A stretch of 64,000 bases of DNA from Bacteroidales bacterium. Lineage in GTDB: Bacteria > Bacteroidota > Bacteroidia > Bacteroidales > UBA932. The number at the start of each line of letters is the position of its first letter. Position 1 is the first letter of the stretch. The translations under genes and the position numbers were made by a program. The notes under the pieces are model-generated. The model saw nothing but the letters and a program-made list of their open reading frames with translations. It ran no database searches and had not been told where the DNA came from. The stretch is taken from contig JAGAIY010000020.1 in assembly GCA_017626355.1 (NCBI GenBank), forward strand, positions 55,264 to 119,263, in the 5' to 3' direction. Of the stretch, positions 1 through 8,148 are shown one piece after another.

Positions 1-299
1 GCATATCCCTGACTGCCTACCGCGATCTTGAAAAAGGGGCCACATCCATAATAAACGGAAACATATACAAAATAGCCCGGCTCACAGGAGTCACCACTGA
101 AGAACTTGTACTCGGCTACCGTCCTGAGCAATCGGAAGGAAACATCGAAGATGTCAGGTCGGAATACGGCAGCAAAGTCGAGAACCTTATGACAAGAATC
201 TCAGATCTGGAGAAAATCGTGGCATCGCTCGAAGAAACCGTCGAAAGCAAGAATGAAATAATAGCCATGCTCAAGAAAAATATTGACGGAAAGCGATAG
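1..299 (+). CDS. XRE-family HTH regulator, C-terminal part (partial)
   Basis: The reading frame enters the window at base 3 and stops at TAG 297-299; the start lies outside. The first ~40 visible residues (SLTAYRDLEKGATSI, then KIARLTGVTTEELVLGY) fit the last helices of a Cro/C1-type HTH_3 domain. In that fold the motif is a glutamate-glycine turn followed by a helix and an 'eLl.G' ending. The remaining ~55 residues are charged, with heptad-like hydrophobic spacing (VENLMTRISDLEKIVASLEE), and probably form a dimerising coiled coil. It is a DNA-binding regulator with unknown targets. rnhB starts 18 bases downstream in the same direction, so the two may be cotranscribed. Confidence 0.7.
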   Translation, partial: ISLTAYRDLEKGATSIINGNIYKIARLTGVTTEELVLGYRPEQSEGNIEDVRSEYGSKVENLMTRISDLEKIVASLEETVESKNEIIAMLKKNIDGKR

Positions 300-317
300 A
301 TTGCGTATTTTTGCAGA

Positions 318-929
318 ATGCGCATAAGACAGGAACTGTTGAACTTCATGCATGAAGGCCTGATAGAGGCAGGATGCGACGAAGCCGGAAGAGGCCCGCT
401 GGCGGGACCGGTTTTCGCCGCTGCCGTCATATTGCCGAACGACTTCCACCACCCACTTCTGAACGACTCGAAAAAGATGACGGAGAAGGCCCGCGACATC
501 CTCCGCCCCATCATAGAGCAGGAAGCCGTAGCATGGGCCGTGGAAGAGGTCAGCGCAGAAGAGATCGACACCATAAACATACTGAACGCCTCAATAACAG
601 GCATGCAGCGTGCCGTACGCAGGCTTTCGGTGCGCCCCGACCTGCTGCTCATCGACGGCAACAGATTCAAGCCTTTCGACGGATACAGATATGAATGCGT
701 GGTCAAGGGAGACGGGAAGTTCGCCAGCATAGCGGCGGCATCGGTTCTAGCCAAGACATACAGGGACGAGCATATGCGCAGGCTTGCGAAGGAATATCCG
801 GAATACGGATGGGAAAGGAACATGGGCTATCCGACCAAGGAACATGTGGAAGCGATAATCAGCCACGGCTACACTCCTCATCACAGGAAAAGCTTTCACC
901 TCAAGCAGCTGGAGCCAACCCTGTTCTAG
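318..929 (+). CDS. rnhB: Ribonuclease HII
   Basis: Endonuclease that cleaves the RNA strand of RNA-DNA hybrids and removes single misincorporated ribonucleotides; cytoplasmic. The 203 residues are the usual length. The signature GCDEAGRGPLAGPV begins at residue 19 and gives catalytic Asp21 and Glu22; LLIDGN gives Asp113; the AKTYRDEHM segment gives Asp150, completing the DEDD metal site. A KGDGKF loop precedes the last aspartate, as in the family. ATG 318 was chosen because a downstream ATG at 348 would leave only ten residues before the catalytic Asp. The gene sits 18 bases after the regulator tail and 29 bases before the peptidase start. Confidence 0.96.
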   Translation: MRIRQELLNFMHEGLIEAGCDEAGRGPLAGPVFAAAVILPNDFHHPLLNDSKKMTEKARDILRPIIEQEAVAWAVEEVSAEEIDTINILNASITGMQRAVRRLSVRPDLLLIDGNRFKPFDGYRYECVVKGDGKFASIAAASVLAKTYRDEHMRRLAKEYPEYGWERNMGYPTKEHVEAIISHGYTPHHRKSFHLKQLEPTLF

Positions 930-958
930 ATAATGGAAACTATAAAACAACAACAGAT

Positions 959-3100
959 ATGAAAAGGATTTTATGCATCATTACAGCCTTCACGGCACTG
1001 GTCGGCACACTCAGGGCGGACGAGGGCATGTGGCTTCTGCCTCTTCTTGAGAAGATGAACGGCAAGGCGCTCAGCGAAGCAGGCTGCGAACTTACCCCAA
1101 AGCAGATCTATGACATCAACAACACTTCCATCAAGGACGCTATCGTGCAGTTCGGAGGCGGCTGTACCGGAGAGATCATCTCGAGCGAAGGTCTTCTGGT
1201 GACCAACCACCACTGCGGCTACGGCAGCATCCAGAAGCTCAGCAGCGTGGAGCACGACTACCTCAAGGACGGATACTGGGCGATGAACCGCAGCGAGGAA
1301 CTTCCTTGCGAAGGCCTCACAGTGACCTTCCTCGAGTACATGAAGGACGTGACCGCGGAAATAGCAAAGGTGGAGAAAAAGGCTGGCAGGCAGTTCGCCG
1401 GTCAGGAGGACAAGGACAAGAAAGTAGAAGATGCCGTAAGGAAGGAAATGCTCCGCATGGTCGAGGAAGCCGAGAAGCAGAATCCTCACTGCGACGTGAC
1501 CGTGGAATCTTTCTACAACAACAATGTATTCTACCTCATAGCATACAAGATCTACAAGGACATCCGTTTCGTAGGAGCACCGCCTTCATCGATCGGAAAG
1601 TTCGGAGCAGATACCGACAACTGGATGTGGCCTCGTCACACAGGCGACTTCTCCATGTTCCGCGTGTACAGCGCACCGGACGGATCACCGGCAGAATATG
1701 CACCGGAGAATGTTCCGCTCAAGGCGAAGAACCATTTGAAAATCTCGCTTGCAGGCGTACAGGAGGGCGATTATACAATGATCATGGGATATCCGGGACG
1801 CACAACACGTTTCCAGACATCGCCGGAACTCAGGAACCAGATCGCGACCAACGATATCAGAATCGCAGCCCGCACGGTACGTCAGGATGTTCTGCTTGAG
1901 GACATGCTCGCAGACCCTAAGGTAAAGATCCAGTATGCAAGCAAGTACTCAGGCTCTTCAAACGGCTGGAAGAAATGGCAGGGCATGAAGCTCGCCTTCG
2001 ACAAGCTCGACATCATCGGACGCGCCGAGCAGGAGGAGGCCGCTTTCGCAGAGTGGGTCAATGCAGGCAGGAAGCGCCAGGAGAAGTACGGCACCGCACT
2101 TGAAGACCTCAGAAAGGCTGCGGCCACAGGCTTCGATGAGAACTGCATCTATCAGTATGCCAATGAGTCGCTCGCGAGAATCGAGCTTGTAAGTGCAGGA
2201 GCGCTTGCGAACGTCTATTTCGACTCTGCCCTCAAGGAAGGTCTCGATACTGCAGCAGCCCTCAAGGACATGTGCGGAAAGATTGAACAGTTCTACAAGG
2301 ACTACTCCGTAAGCACAGACAGGAAGGTTGCAAAGGCCATGATCAGGTTCTACAGGGACAATGTCGACAGAGAGCATTACCTTGACCTGGAGAACTTTGC
2401 GGATATGGACATAGACGCATATGTCGACGCTCTCTTCGACGGCAGCGTATTCACATCGCCGGAAAGACTTGCCGCAGCAAAGGCTCAGGACATAAAGAAT
2501 GACAAGGCCATGGACCTTCTCACATCCATAAGGAACAACTTCATGAAGCTCACGCCGGCCATCATGGAAGGCAACCGTCTCACCTCTGATGCCCGCAAGA
2601 CTTACACAGCAGGTCTTCTCGAGTGGAAGAAAGGCGAGCCTTCATACCCTGACGCAAACTTCACCATGCGACTCACCTACGGAAAAGTCGGCGGCTACTC
2701 ACCTAAGGACGCCGTGACATACAAGCACTACACCACCCTCGACGGAGTGATGGAGAAGGAAGACCCTGACAACTGGGAATTCGTTGTGCCAGAGAAGCTT
2801 AAGGAGCTTTGGAAGAATCAGGACTATGGTCAGTACGGCACCGAGGACGGCAAGATGGTGACATGTTTCCTCAGCAACAACGACATCACCGGCGGTAACT
2901 CCGGAAGCCCTATCATGAACTCGCGTGGCGAACTCATCGGTCTCGCCTTCGACGGAAACTGGGAGTCCATGAGCAGCGACGTCATGTTCGAGCCTGACCT
3001 TCAGAGATGTATCAATGTGGATATCCGCTACGTGCTGTTCATCGTCGACAAGTTCGGCGGTGCAGGCTGGCTGATCGATGAAATGGATATTGTAAGATAA
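959..3100 (+). CDS. S46 family dipeptidyl-peptidase (DPP7-like)
   Basis: Secreted serine exopeptidase of family S46 that releases dipeptides from peptide N-termini in the periplasm; typical of asaccharolytic and gut Bacteroidales. 713 residues, matching DPP7/DPP11 (~710-720). The frame stays open far upstream, but ATG 959 is chosen because it is followed at once by a Sec signal peptide (MKRILCIITAFTALVGTLRA) and by the mature DEGMWLLPLL start seen in this family. TNHHCGYG places the catalytic His at residue 85, and GGNSGSP places the nucleophile at Ser648. Eighteen residues further on, FDGNWE has Gly666. In P. gingivalis enzymes this position is Gly in DPP7 (hydrophobic P1) and Arg in DPP11 (acidic P1), so DPP7-like specificity is inferred. 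Confidence 0.93.
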   Translation: MKRILCIITAFTALVGTLRADEGMWLLPLLEKMNGKALSEAGCELTPKQIYDINNTSIKDAIVQFGGGCTGEIISSEGLLVTNHHCGYGSIQKLSSVEHDYLKDGYWAMNRSEELPCEGLTVTFLEYMKDVTAEIAKVEKKAGRQFAGQEDKDKKVEDAVRKEMLRMVEEAEKQNPHCDVTVESFYNNNVFYLIAYKIYKDIRFVGAPPSSIGKFGADTDNWMWPRHTGDFSMFRVYSAPDGSPAEYAPENVPLKAKNHLKISLAGVQEGDYTMIMGYPGRTTRFQTSPELRNQIATNDIRIAARTVRQDVLLEDMLADPKVKIQYASKYSGSSNGWKKWQGMKLAFDKLDIIGRAEQEEAAFAEWVNAGRKRQEKYGTALEDLRKAAATGFDENCIYQYANESLARIELVSAGALANVYFDSALKEGLDTAAALKDMCGKIEQFYKDYSVSTDRKVAKAMIRFYRDNVDREHYLDLENFADMDIDAYVDALFDGSVFTSPERLAAAKAQDIKNDKAMDLLTSIRNNFMKLTPAIMEGNRLTSDARKTYTAGLLEWKKGEPSYPDANFTMRLTYGKVGGYSPKDAVTYKHYTTLDGVMEKEDPDNWEFVVPEKLKELWKNQDYGQYGTEDGKMVTCFLSNNDITGGNSGSPIMNSRGELIGLAFDGNWESMSSDVMFEPDLQRCINVDIRYVLFIVDKFGGAGWLIDEMDIVR

Positions 3101-3106
3101 CAAACG

Positions 3107-4168
3107 ATGAAACAGAACGAAATAAACAAATGGCTGCTGGAAGTCGAGCATCCGGCAAAAGGCGACAAGAGCATCGTGGAGCTGGGAATGGTCGAGAAGG
3201 TGGAAATCGGGGAGAACAGCGTGACCGTGACCCTCGCATTCACCAAGCACCGTGACCCGCTTGCGGAATACCTTATAGGCAGCGCCAAGGCCGCCATCAT
3301 AAGAAACGCCCCTGAAGGAACTCAGGTGGAGGTGAAGACCATCATAAAGGACGAGGCGGCACCGAAGAAGAAACCGGGACTCGACCTCGGTATGGAAGAG
3401 CTTGAAAATGTGAAGCATATCATCGGCATAGCTTCCGGAAAGGGCGGAGTCGGCAAGTCAACTGTTTCTGTCAATCTGGCCGTAGCCCTCGCCCGTCTGG
3501 GCTACAAGGTCGGTCTCGCAGATGCGGACGTGTACGGTCCTTCCGTACCAAAGATGACTTCGACCGAAGACCAGATGCCTGACGCAATGCAGGACGGAGA
3601 CAAGGAGGTCATCATGCCGCTTGAGAAATATGGGGTGAAGTGGATGTCCATAGGATATTTCGCAAAGCCTGAACAGGCTCTCATCTGGAGAGGTCCTATG
3701 GCATGCAATGCATTGAAGCAGATGATCCTGCAGGTGCGTTGGGAAGAACTTGACTTCCTCCTTATCGACATGCCTCCGGGAACAGGAGACATACACATAA
3801 GCCTTGTCCATGATATCCCGATGGAGGGAGCTGTGATCGTCAGCACGCCTCAGGATGTGGCTCTGGCTGATGTGGAAAAGGGAGTGAACATGTTCCGCAA
3901 CGAAAGCGTCAACAAGCCTATCTTCGGTCTCGTGGAGAACATGGCCTGGTTCACCCCGGCAGAGCATCCGGATGAGAAATACTACCTCTTCGGAAAGGAC
4001 GGCGGCCTGAAGATGGCTCAGAAATACGACATACCTCTTCTGGGACAGATTCCTATAGTGCAGAGCATCCGCGAAGGCGGAGACAACGGTGAACCTGCAG
4101 CCCTCTCCACCCGCCCGGACGGCCTGGCATTCATCGAAATAGCTAAAAAACTGGCGGAAACTGTCTGA
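3107..4168 (+). CDS. mrp: Mrp/NBP35-family iron-sulfur carrier ATPase
   Basis: Cytoplasmic P-loop ATPase that carries and delivers Fe-S clusters. 353 residues: an N-terminal MIP18/DUF59 domain (about 1-85), then a ParA-like ATPase with deviant Walker A GKGGVGKST at 111-119 and LLIDMPPGTGD as the switch/Walker B region. The CxxC that bridges a cluster in ApbC/Mrp of other phyla is missing. The matching segment reads ENMAWFTPAEHPDEKYY, a replacement I associate with Bacteroidetes homologues. Cluster binding may therefore work differently, or this protein may act only as an ATPase chaperone. It follows the peptidase stop by six bases and ends in a strong terminator. Confidence 0.93.
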   Translation: MKQNEINKWLLEVEHPAKGDKSIVELGMVEKVEIGENSVTVTLAFTKHRDPLAEYLIGSAKAAIIRNAPEGTQVEVKTIIKDEAAPKKKPGLDLGMEELENVKHIIGIASGKGGVGKSTVSVNLAVALARLGYKVGLADADVYGPSVPKMTSTEDQMPDAMQDGDKEVIMPLEKYGVKWMSIGYFAKPEQALIWRGPMACNALKQMILQVRWEELDFLLIDMPPGTGDIHISLVHDIPMEGAVIVSTPQDVALADVEKGVNMFRNESVNKPIFGLVENMAWFTPAEHPDEKYYLFGKDGGLKMAQKYDIPLLGQIPIVQSIREGGDNGEPAALSTRPDGLAFIEIAKKLAETV

Positions 4169-4217
4169 AAAAAGTGGGAATCAGAGTTCTGATTCCCACT
4201 TTTATTTTCTTTTTTTA
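4169..4217 (+). terminator. Rho-independent terminator after mrp
   Basis: Immediately after the mrp TGA there is a near-perfect hairpin, arms AAGTGGGAATCAGA and TCTGATTCCCACTT with a two-base loop, followed by T-rich sequence (TTTATTTTCTTTTTTT). It separates the rnhB-mrp block from the cytochrome cassette that starts at 4272. Confidence 0.85.
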
Positions 4218-4271
4218 TCAATTATGTCTAATTTTACACCGATATACTGAAAATGATTATAATCCCGTAAT

Positions 4272-5801
4272 ATGTCAAGCCAGAAAAACACTAAAAACTA
4301 CCTTCTGACCGGTCTTGTCGGTCTCGTGATCGGCGTTTCCGCGATGATCGTATTCAACACATTCTGGGTAAGAAGTTCTTCCAACGACTCATGCATGTCC
4401 TGCCATGCACATCCTGAATCGGACGCAAGCTGGAAGCAGTCCTACCACCACAACAACGGCAGCGGCACAAAGACCGACTGCGCTGCCTGCCACCTCCCTC
4501 CGAAGGGCACGTTCAAATATGCCAGAGTGAAGGCAAGAATGGGCGTAAAGGATTTATGGTCACATCTTACAAAGGATGTAGAGACCATCGACTGGACCAG
4601 AAAGAGCGAGCTTGACTATGCCCAGACAATCGTATACAACGAATCCTGCAAGGAATGTCATGTGAACCTCTATCCTGAGGGCATCACCGACGAAGGCATC
4701 ACCGCCCATCTCTATTATGACGAAAACGAGGAGAAGCTGAACCTGCAGTGCATCAGCTGTCACCTTGATGCAGGCCACTATGATCCTAACTATCAGCATG
4801 CTTCCCTCAAGAGCGCGCCTAAGCTCAGCGGAATCATCCATGAAAAAGCAGCGGAAGTCACTGAATTCAAGAACTTTACAGAGACAGTACCGGGAACCGT
4901 CGCATCTATCAGGATGATTGCCGTCCCTGGAGGTGAGTTCCTGCTCGGAAGTCCTGAAGACGAGCCTCTCCGCAAGGAGGACGAAGGCCCTCAGAAGAAG
5001 GTAAGGATATCTCCGTTCTTCATGGGAGAGTACGAAGTGACCTGGGATCAGTTCTGGGCCTTCTACACGGAGACAATGTCAGAGGGACGTACTCCGCCAA
5101 GCAAGATCTACGCGAACAATTCACGCGAAGACATCGACGCAGTCAGCGGTCCTACACCTCCGTTCGGAGCACCGGACCAGGGCTGGGGAATGGGTGACCG
5201 TCCTGCCATCACCATGACACATTATTCGGCAGAGACCTTCTGCCAGTGGCTCAGCCTCAAGACAGGAAGGAAATACCGTCTCCCTACCGAGGCAGAGTGG
5301 GAATATGCTGCACGAGGCGGCACATCTACCCCATACTTCTTCGAAGGAAATCCGAAGAAATTCTCGAACGAGGGCTTCCTCAAGAACATATTCAAGCCTG
5401 ACACAACAGGAATCAACGGCTTCACGATCTATGCGAACAACAGTTCGAACCGCTCGCAGGAGCCATCCAAGGTCAAGGCCAATCCGTTCGGTCTCAAGAA
5501 CATGCTCGGAAACGTAGCCGAGTACTGCGCAGACAAATATTCGGAAGATGCTTACAAGAACATCCAGGACGGAGCTCTTGACCCTCAGGGTCCTTCCGAC
5601 GGTGAGGAATATGTGATCCGCGGAGGTCTCTACAACAGCGACGCCGCAGACCTCAGAAGTGCAGCCAGAGCGCATACACAGCACGATGCATGGCTCAAGA
5701 CAGACCCTCAGAACCCTAAGAGCATCTGGTGGTATTCGGACTTCAAGGGTATCGGATTCCGCGTTGTATGCGAAGTTCCGGAAGGAGTGAATGTTAATTA
5801 A
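4272..5801 (+). CDS. Membrane tetraheme cytochrome c (NapC/NrfH-like) fused to FGE/SUMF1-like domain
   Basis: 509 residues. One N-terminal membrane anchor (about 11-33, TGLVGLVIGVSAMIVFNTFWV) is followed by four CxxCH heme sites: CMSCH 41-45, CAACH 70-74, CKECH 126-130 and CISCH 160-164. This is the NapC/NirT/NrfH layout, a family that oxidises menaquinol or accepts electrons in the periplasm. From about 213 to 503 follows a formylglycine-generating-enzyme-like (SUMF1) fold: MIAVPGGEFLLGS, YEVTWDQFWAFY, YRLPTEAEWEYAARGG, GNVAEY, VIRGG and GIGFRVV. The segment that carries the catalytic cysteines in true FGE reads RGGLYNSDAADLRSAARAH here, without cysteine. The domain is therefore probably a binding or scaffold module, as in GldJ/GldK. 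It is the first gene of the dehydrogenase/isomerase/GH127 cassette, 25 bases before the next start. Domain calls are firm; the electron partner is inferred. Confidence 0.88.
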   Translation: MSSQKNTKNYLLTGLVGLVIGVSAMIVFNTFWVRSSSNDSCMSCHAHPESDASWKQSYHHNNGSGTKTDCAACHLPPKGTFKYARVKARMGVKDLWSHLTKDVETIDWTRKSELDYAQTIVYNESCKECHVNLYPEGITDEGITAHLYYDENEEKLNLQCISCHLDAGHYDPNYQHASLKSAPKLSGIIHEKAAEVTEFKNFTETVPGTVASIRMIAVPGGEFLLGSPEDEPLRKEDEGPQKKVRISPFFMGEYEVTWDQFWAFYTETMSEGRTPPSKIYANNSREDIDAVSGPTPPFGAPDQGWGMGDRPAITMTHYSAETFCQWLSLKTGRKYRLPTEAEWEYAARGGTSTPYFFEGNPKKFSNEGFLKNIFKPDTTGINGFTIYANNSSNRSQEPSKVKANPFGLKNMLGNVAEYCADKYSEDAYKNIQDGALDPQGPSDGEEYVIRGGLYNSDAADLRSAARAHTQHDAWLKTDPQNPKSIWWYSDFKGIGFRVVCEVPEGVNVN

Positions 5802-5826
5802 TCACAAAACAATACACAAGACAACT

Positions 5827-7173
5827 ATGGCTAACAAAGAAATGAACAGAAGAGACTTCCTCCAGGCTACCGGTATGCTCGGAGTAGGACTCGTAGGAAC
5901 ATCCGCACTTCTTTCTTCATGCGGAAAAAAGACAGTCAATACCCCGCTTCGCGAGGCTGGCACATATTACGTACCCGAAATGCCGGACAAGGCCGACAAC
6001 GGAAAAGAGATCAGAGTAGCTCTCGTAGGTTGTGGCGGACGTGGATACGGTGCAATGAACAATGTGCTTGCAGCTGCTGACAATGTAAAGATCGTCGCTC
6101 TTGCTGACGTCTGCGAAGACCGTCTTCAGGGAATACGCGAAGACCTCAAGAAGGAGCATGGTCAGGAAATTCCTGACGAAATGTGCTTCATCGGTTTCGA
6201 TGCCTACAAGAAGGCTCTTGACGCAGATGTGAACTATGCCATCCTCACAACACCTCCTGCATTCCGCCCAGAGCACTACAAATATGCTGTAGAGAAGGGA
6301 ATCCACTGCTTCCTCGAGAAGCCTGTCTGCGTTGACCCTAAGGGTTACAGGACTGTGATGGCTGCCGCAAAGCAGGCAAAGGCCAAGAACCTCGTTACAA
6401 TCTGCGGAACCCAGCGCCACCACGAGCGTCAGTATGTAGAGGCTTTCCAGAAGATTTCCGAGGGTATGATCGGAGAGATCACCGGAGGTAATGTATACTG
6501 GAACCAGGGTATGCTCTGGTACAGGAACCGCGAGAAGGGCTGGAGCGACATGGAGTGGATGATCCGTGACTGGGTGAACTGGACATGGCTTTCAGGCGAC
6601 CATATCGTGGAGCAGCACGTCCACAATATCGACGTATTCCTCTGGATGTCAGGACTCAAGGTTAAATCTGCGACCGCATTCGGTTCTCGTCAGCGCCGTG
6701 TGACCGGTGACCAGTACGACAACTTCAGCGTTGATTTCGAGTGCGAGAACGGTGTTCATTTCCACAGCATGTGCCGCCAGATCGACGGTTGCGCCAACAA
6801 GATCGGCGAGATGGTGGTCGGAACAAAGGGAGTATGGACAAGCTGGGATGAGACCATCAGAGACCATCAGGGCAATGTCCTTTGGGCCTTCGACTGGGAC
6901 GGAGAGAGAGCTAAGCACTCTCAGTTCGACCCATATACAATCGAGCATATCGATGCAATCAACCATATCCGCAGAGGAGAAAGCCACGACGAAGCGACAG
7001 CATGCGCAATGTCGACACTTGCCGGCATCATGGGTCGTGAGGCTGCCTACACAGGCAAGGCTGTGACTTGGGACGAGATGAGCCAGTCAGAAATGAATCT
7101 TGTACCTGAGAACCCTCAGATGGGCCCTATGGACCTTACAGCAAATATCCCTGTACCAGGAAGTGCACAGTAA
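5827..7173 (+). CDS. Tat-exported lipoprotein Gfo/Idh/MocA oxidoreductase
   Basis: 448 residues from ATG 5827, chosen because the residues upstream in frame are unlike a signal peptide. A twin-arginine motif (NRRDFLQATG, Arg8-Arg9) with a following hydrophobic stretch ends in a lipobox LLSSC (Cys32), so the folded, cofactor-loaded enzyme should be exported and lipid-anchored. The Rossmann dinucleotide motif GCGGRG lies at 68-73 and the family signature EKPV at 164-167. GDHIVEQHVHNIDVFLW is the C-terminal catalytic region containing the conserved His. Family members oxidise or reduce hydroxyls of sugars and cyclitols with NAD(P); several exported gut enzymes make 3-keto-glycosides. Placed between the tetraheme cytochrome and a TIM-barrel partner, it is the likely redox core of the cassette. 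Substrate not known. Confidence 0.9.
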   Translation: MANKEMNRRDFLQATGMLGVGLVGTSALLSSCGKKTVNTPLREAGTYYVPEMPDKADNGKEIRVALVGCGGRGYGAMNNVLAAADNVKIVALADVCEDRLQGIREDLKKEHGQEIPDEMCFIGFDAYKKALDADVNYAILTTPPAFRPEHYKYAVEKGIHCFLEKPVCVDPKGYRTVMAAAKQAKAKNLVTICGTQRHHERQYVEAFQKISEGMIGEITGGNVYWNQGMLWYRNREKGWSDMEWMIRDWVNWTWLSGDHIVEQHVHNIDVFLWMSGLKVKSATAFGSRQRRVTGDQYDNFSVDFECENGVHFHSMCRQIDGCANKIGEMVVGTKGVWTSWDETIRDHQGNVLWAFDWDGERAKHSQFDPYTIEHIDAINHIRRGESHDEATACAMSTLAGIMGREAAYTGKAVTWDEMSQSEMNLVPENPQMGPMDLTANIPVPGSAQ

Positions 7174-7185
7174 TCCCTTTCAGAT

Positions 7186-8121
7186 ATGAACAGAAGAGAT
7201 TTCCTTAAAAGTTCTATGGTCGGCGCCACTGGCGTCGCCATAGCTTCATCTCCGCTTGCTGCCCTCACATCATGCGCTCCAAAGCAGCAGGAAGGCTGTG
7301 ACAAGGCCTGCTGCATGCATGGAAACGGCCAGCTGAACATCTCGTTCCAGGAAGGCACAGCTCCACGTGAGACCCTCAACGAGAAGTTCGACTATATGGA
7401 AGCCCTCGGCGTGACAGGATTCGAGCCGGGCGGATGGGATCTTGTAGACCGTGTAAACGAAATCCAGCAGGCCCTCAACGGCCGCAACATCAAGGTTTCA
7501 GCGATCTGCGCCGGCTTTGACGGTTTCATCCTTGCCGAAGATCCTAAGGTGAAGGCTCAGTTCGACAGCACCATGCGCGAGATCATCGCCGCTGCCGGAG
7601 AGCTCGGTTCTACCGGTGTGATCATGGTACCTGCCTTCAACGGACAGACTCCTTGCAAGCCTCACACACGCGAGACCCGCGAATTCCTCTGCGAGCAGAT
7701 GCATGAGCTCGGAGAATATGCCCTCAAGCACAATACCACTGTGATTCTCGAGCCGCTCAACCGTGACGAGGCACACTACCTCCGTCAGGTAGCAGATGCA
7801 GCCGCCATCTGCCGTGACTCCAAGAGTGCAGGTGTCAAGTGCATGGGTGACTTCTGGCATATGAAGGAAGAGACCTCAGATTTTGCCGCCTTCCTTGCAG
7901 CCGGTCCTGAATATCTCCAGCATGTACACATTGCAAGCCGAGGACACCGCAGAATGCCTTCGGAGGACGGCGTACTCGACAACTATGTTGACGGATTCCG
8001 TGCCCTCAAGATGATGGGATACGACAAATATGTGAGCTTCGAATGCGGCTGCGACGGTGACCGTGAGATCCTCGTTCCTGCAGCAGTAGAACTCATCCGC
8101 AAGCAGTGGGAAGAAGCATAA
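7186..8121 (+). CDS. Tat-exported lipoprotein TIM-barrel sugar isomerase/epimerase-like (AP_endonuc_2)
   Basis: 311 residues. It starts with a twin-arginine motif MNRRDFLKSS and a lipobox ALTSC (Cys30), like the upstream dehydrogenase, which implies export after folding, usually for a metal-bound enzyme. The body is a xylose-isomerase-like barrel. VILEPLNR (Glu), CMGDFWHM (Asp/His), YLQHVHIA (His) and YVSFECG (Glu) are the expected metal-binding strand ends. Relatives isomerise or epimerise keto-sugars, or act as lyases/hydratases on 3-keto-glycosides. It lies 12 bases after the dehydrogenase stop and 27 before the GH127 start, so the genes are almost certainly one transcript. Isomerase versus lyase cannot be settled from sequence alone. 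Confidence 0.85.
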   Translation: MNRRDFLKSSMVGATGVAIASSPLAALTSCAPKQQEGCDKACCMHGNGQLNISFQEGTAPRETLNEKFDYMEALGVTGFEPGGWDLVDRVNEIQQALNGRNIKVSAICAGFDGFILAEDPKVKAQFDSTMREIIAAAGELGSTGVIMVPAFNGQTPCKPHTRETREFLCEQMHELGEYALKHNTTVILEPLNRDEAHYLRQVADAAAICRDSKSAGVKCMGDFWHMKEETSDFAAFLAAGPEYLQHVHIASRGHRRMPSEDGVLDNYVDGFRALKMMGYDKYVSFECGCDGDREILVPAAVELIRKQWEEA

Positions 8122-8148
8122 CATGAAACAGACCAAACATATTTAAAT

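Noticed and set aside
116-823. A 235-codon minus-strand frame over the regulator and rnhB
   Set aside because: It covers two clear plus-strand genes and its sequence is rich in Ser and Leu as expected of a shadow frame.
695-958. Upstream extension of the S46 peptidase reading frame into rnhB
   Set aside because: The extra residues overlap rnhB in another frame and look like a shadow; a signal peptide begins precisely at ATG 959.
4272-5801. An active formylglycine-generating enzyme with a sulfatase partner
   Set aside because: Catalytic cysteines are missing and no sulfatase (CxPSR) is in the window.
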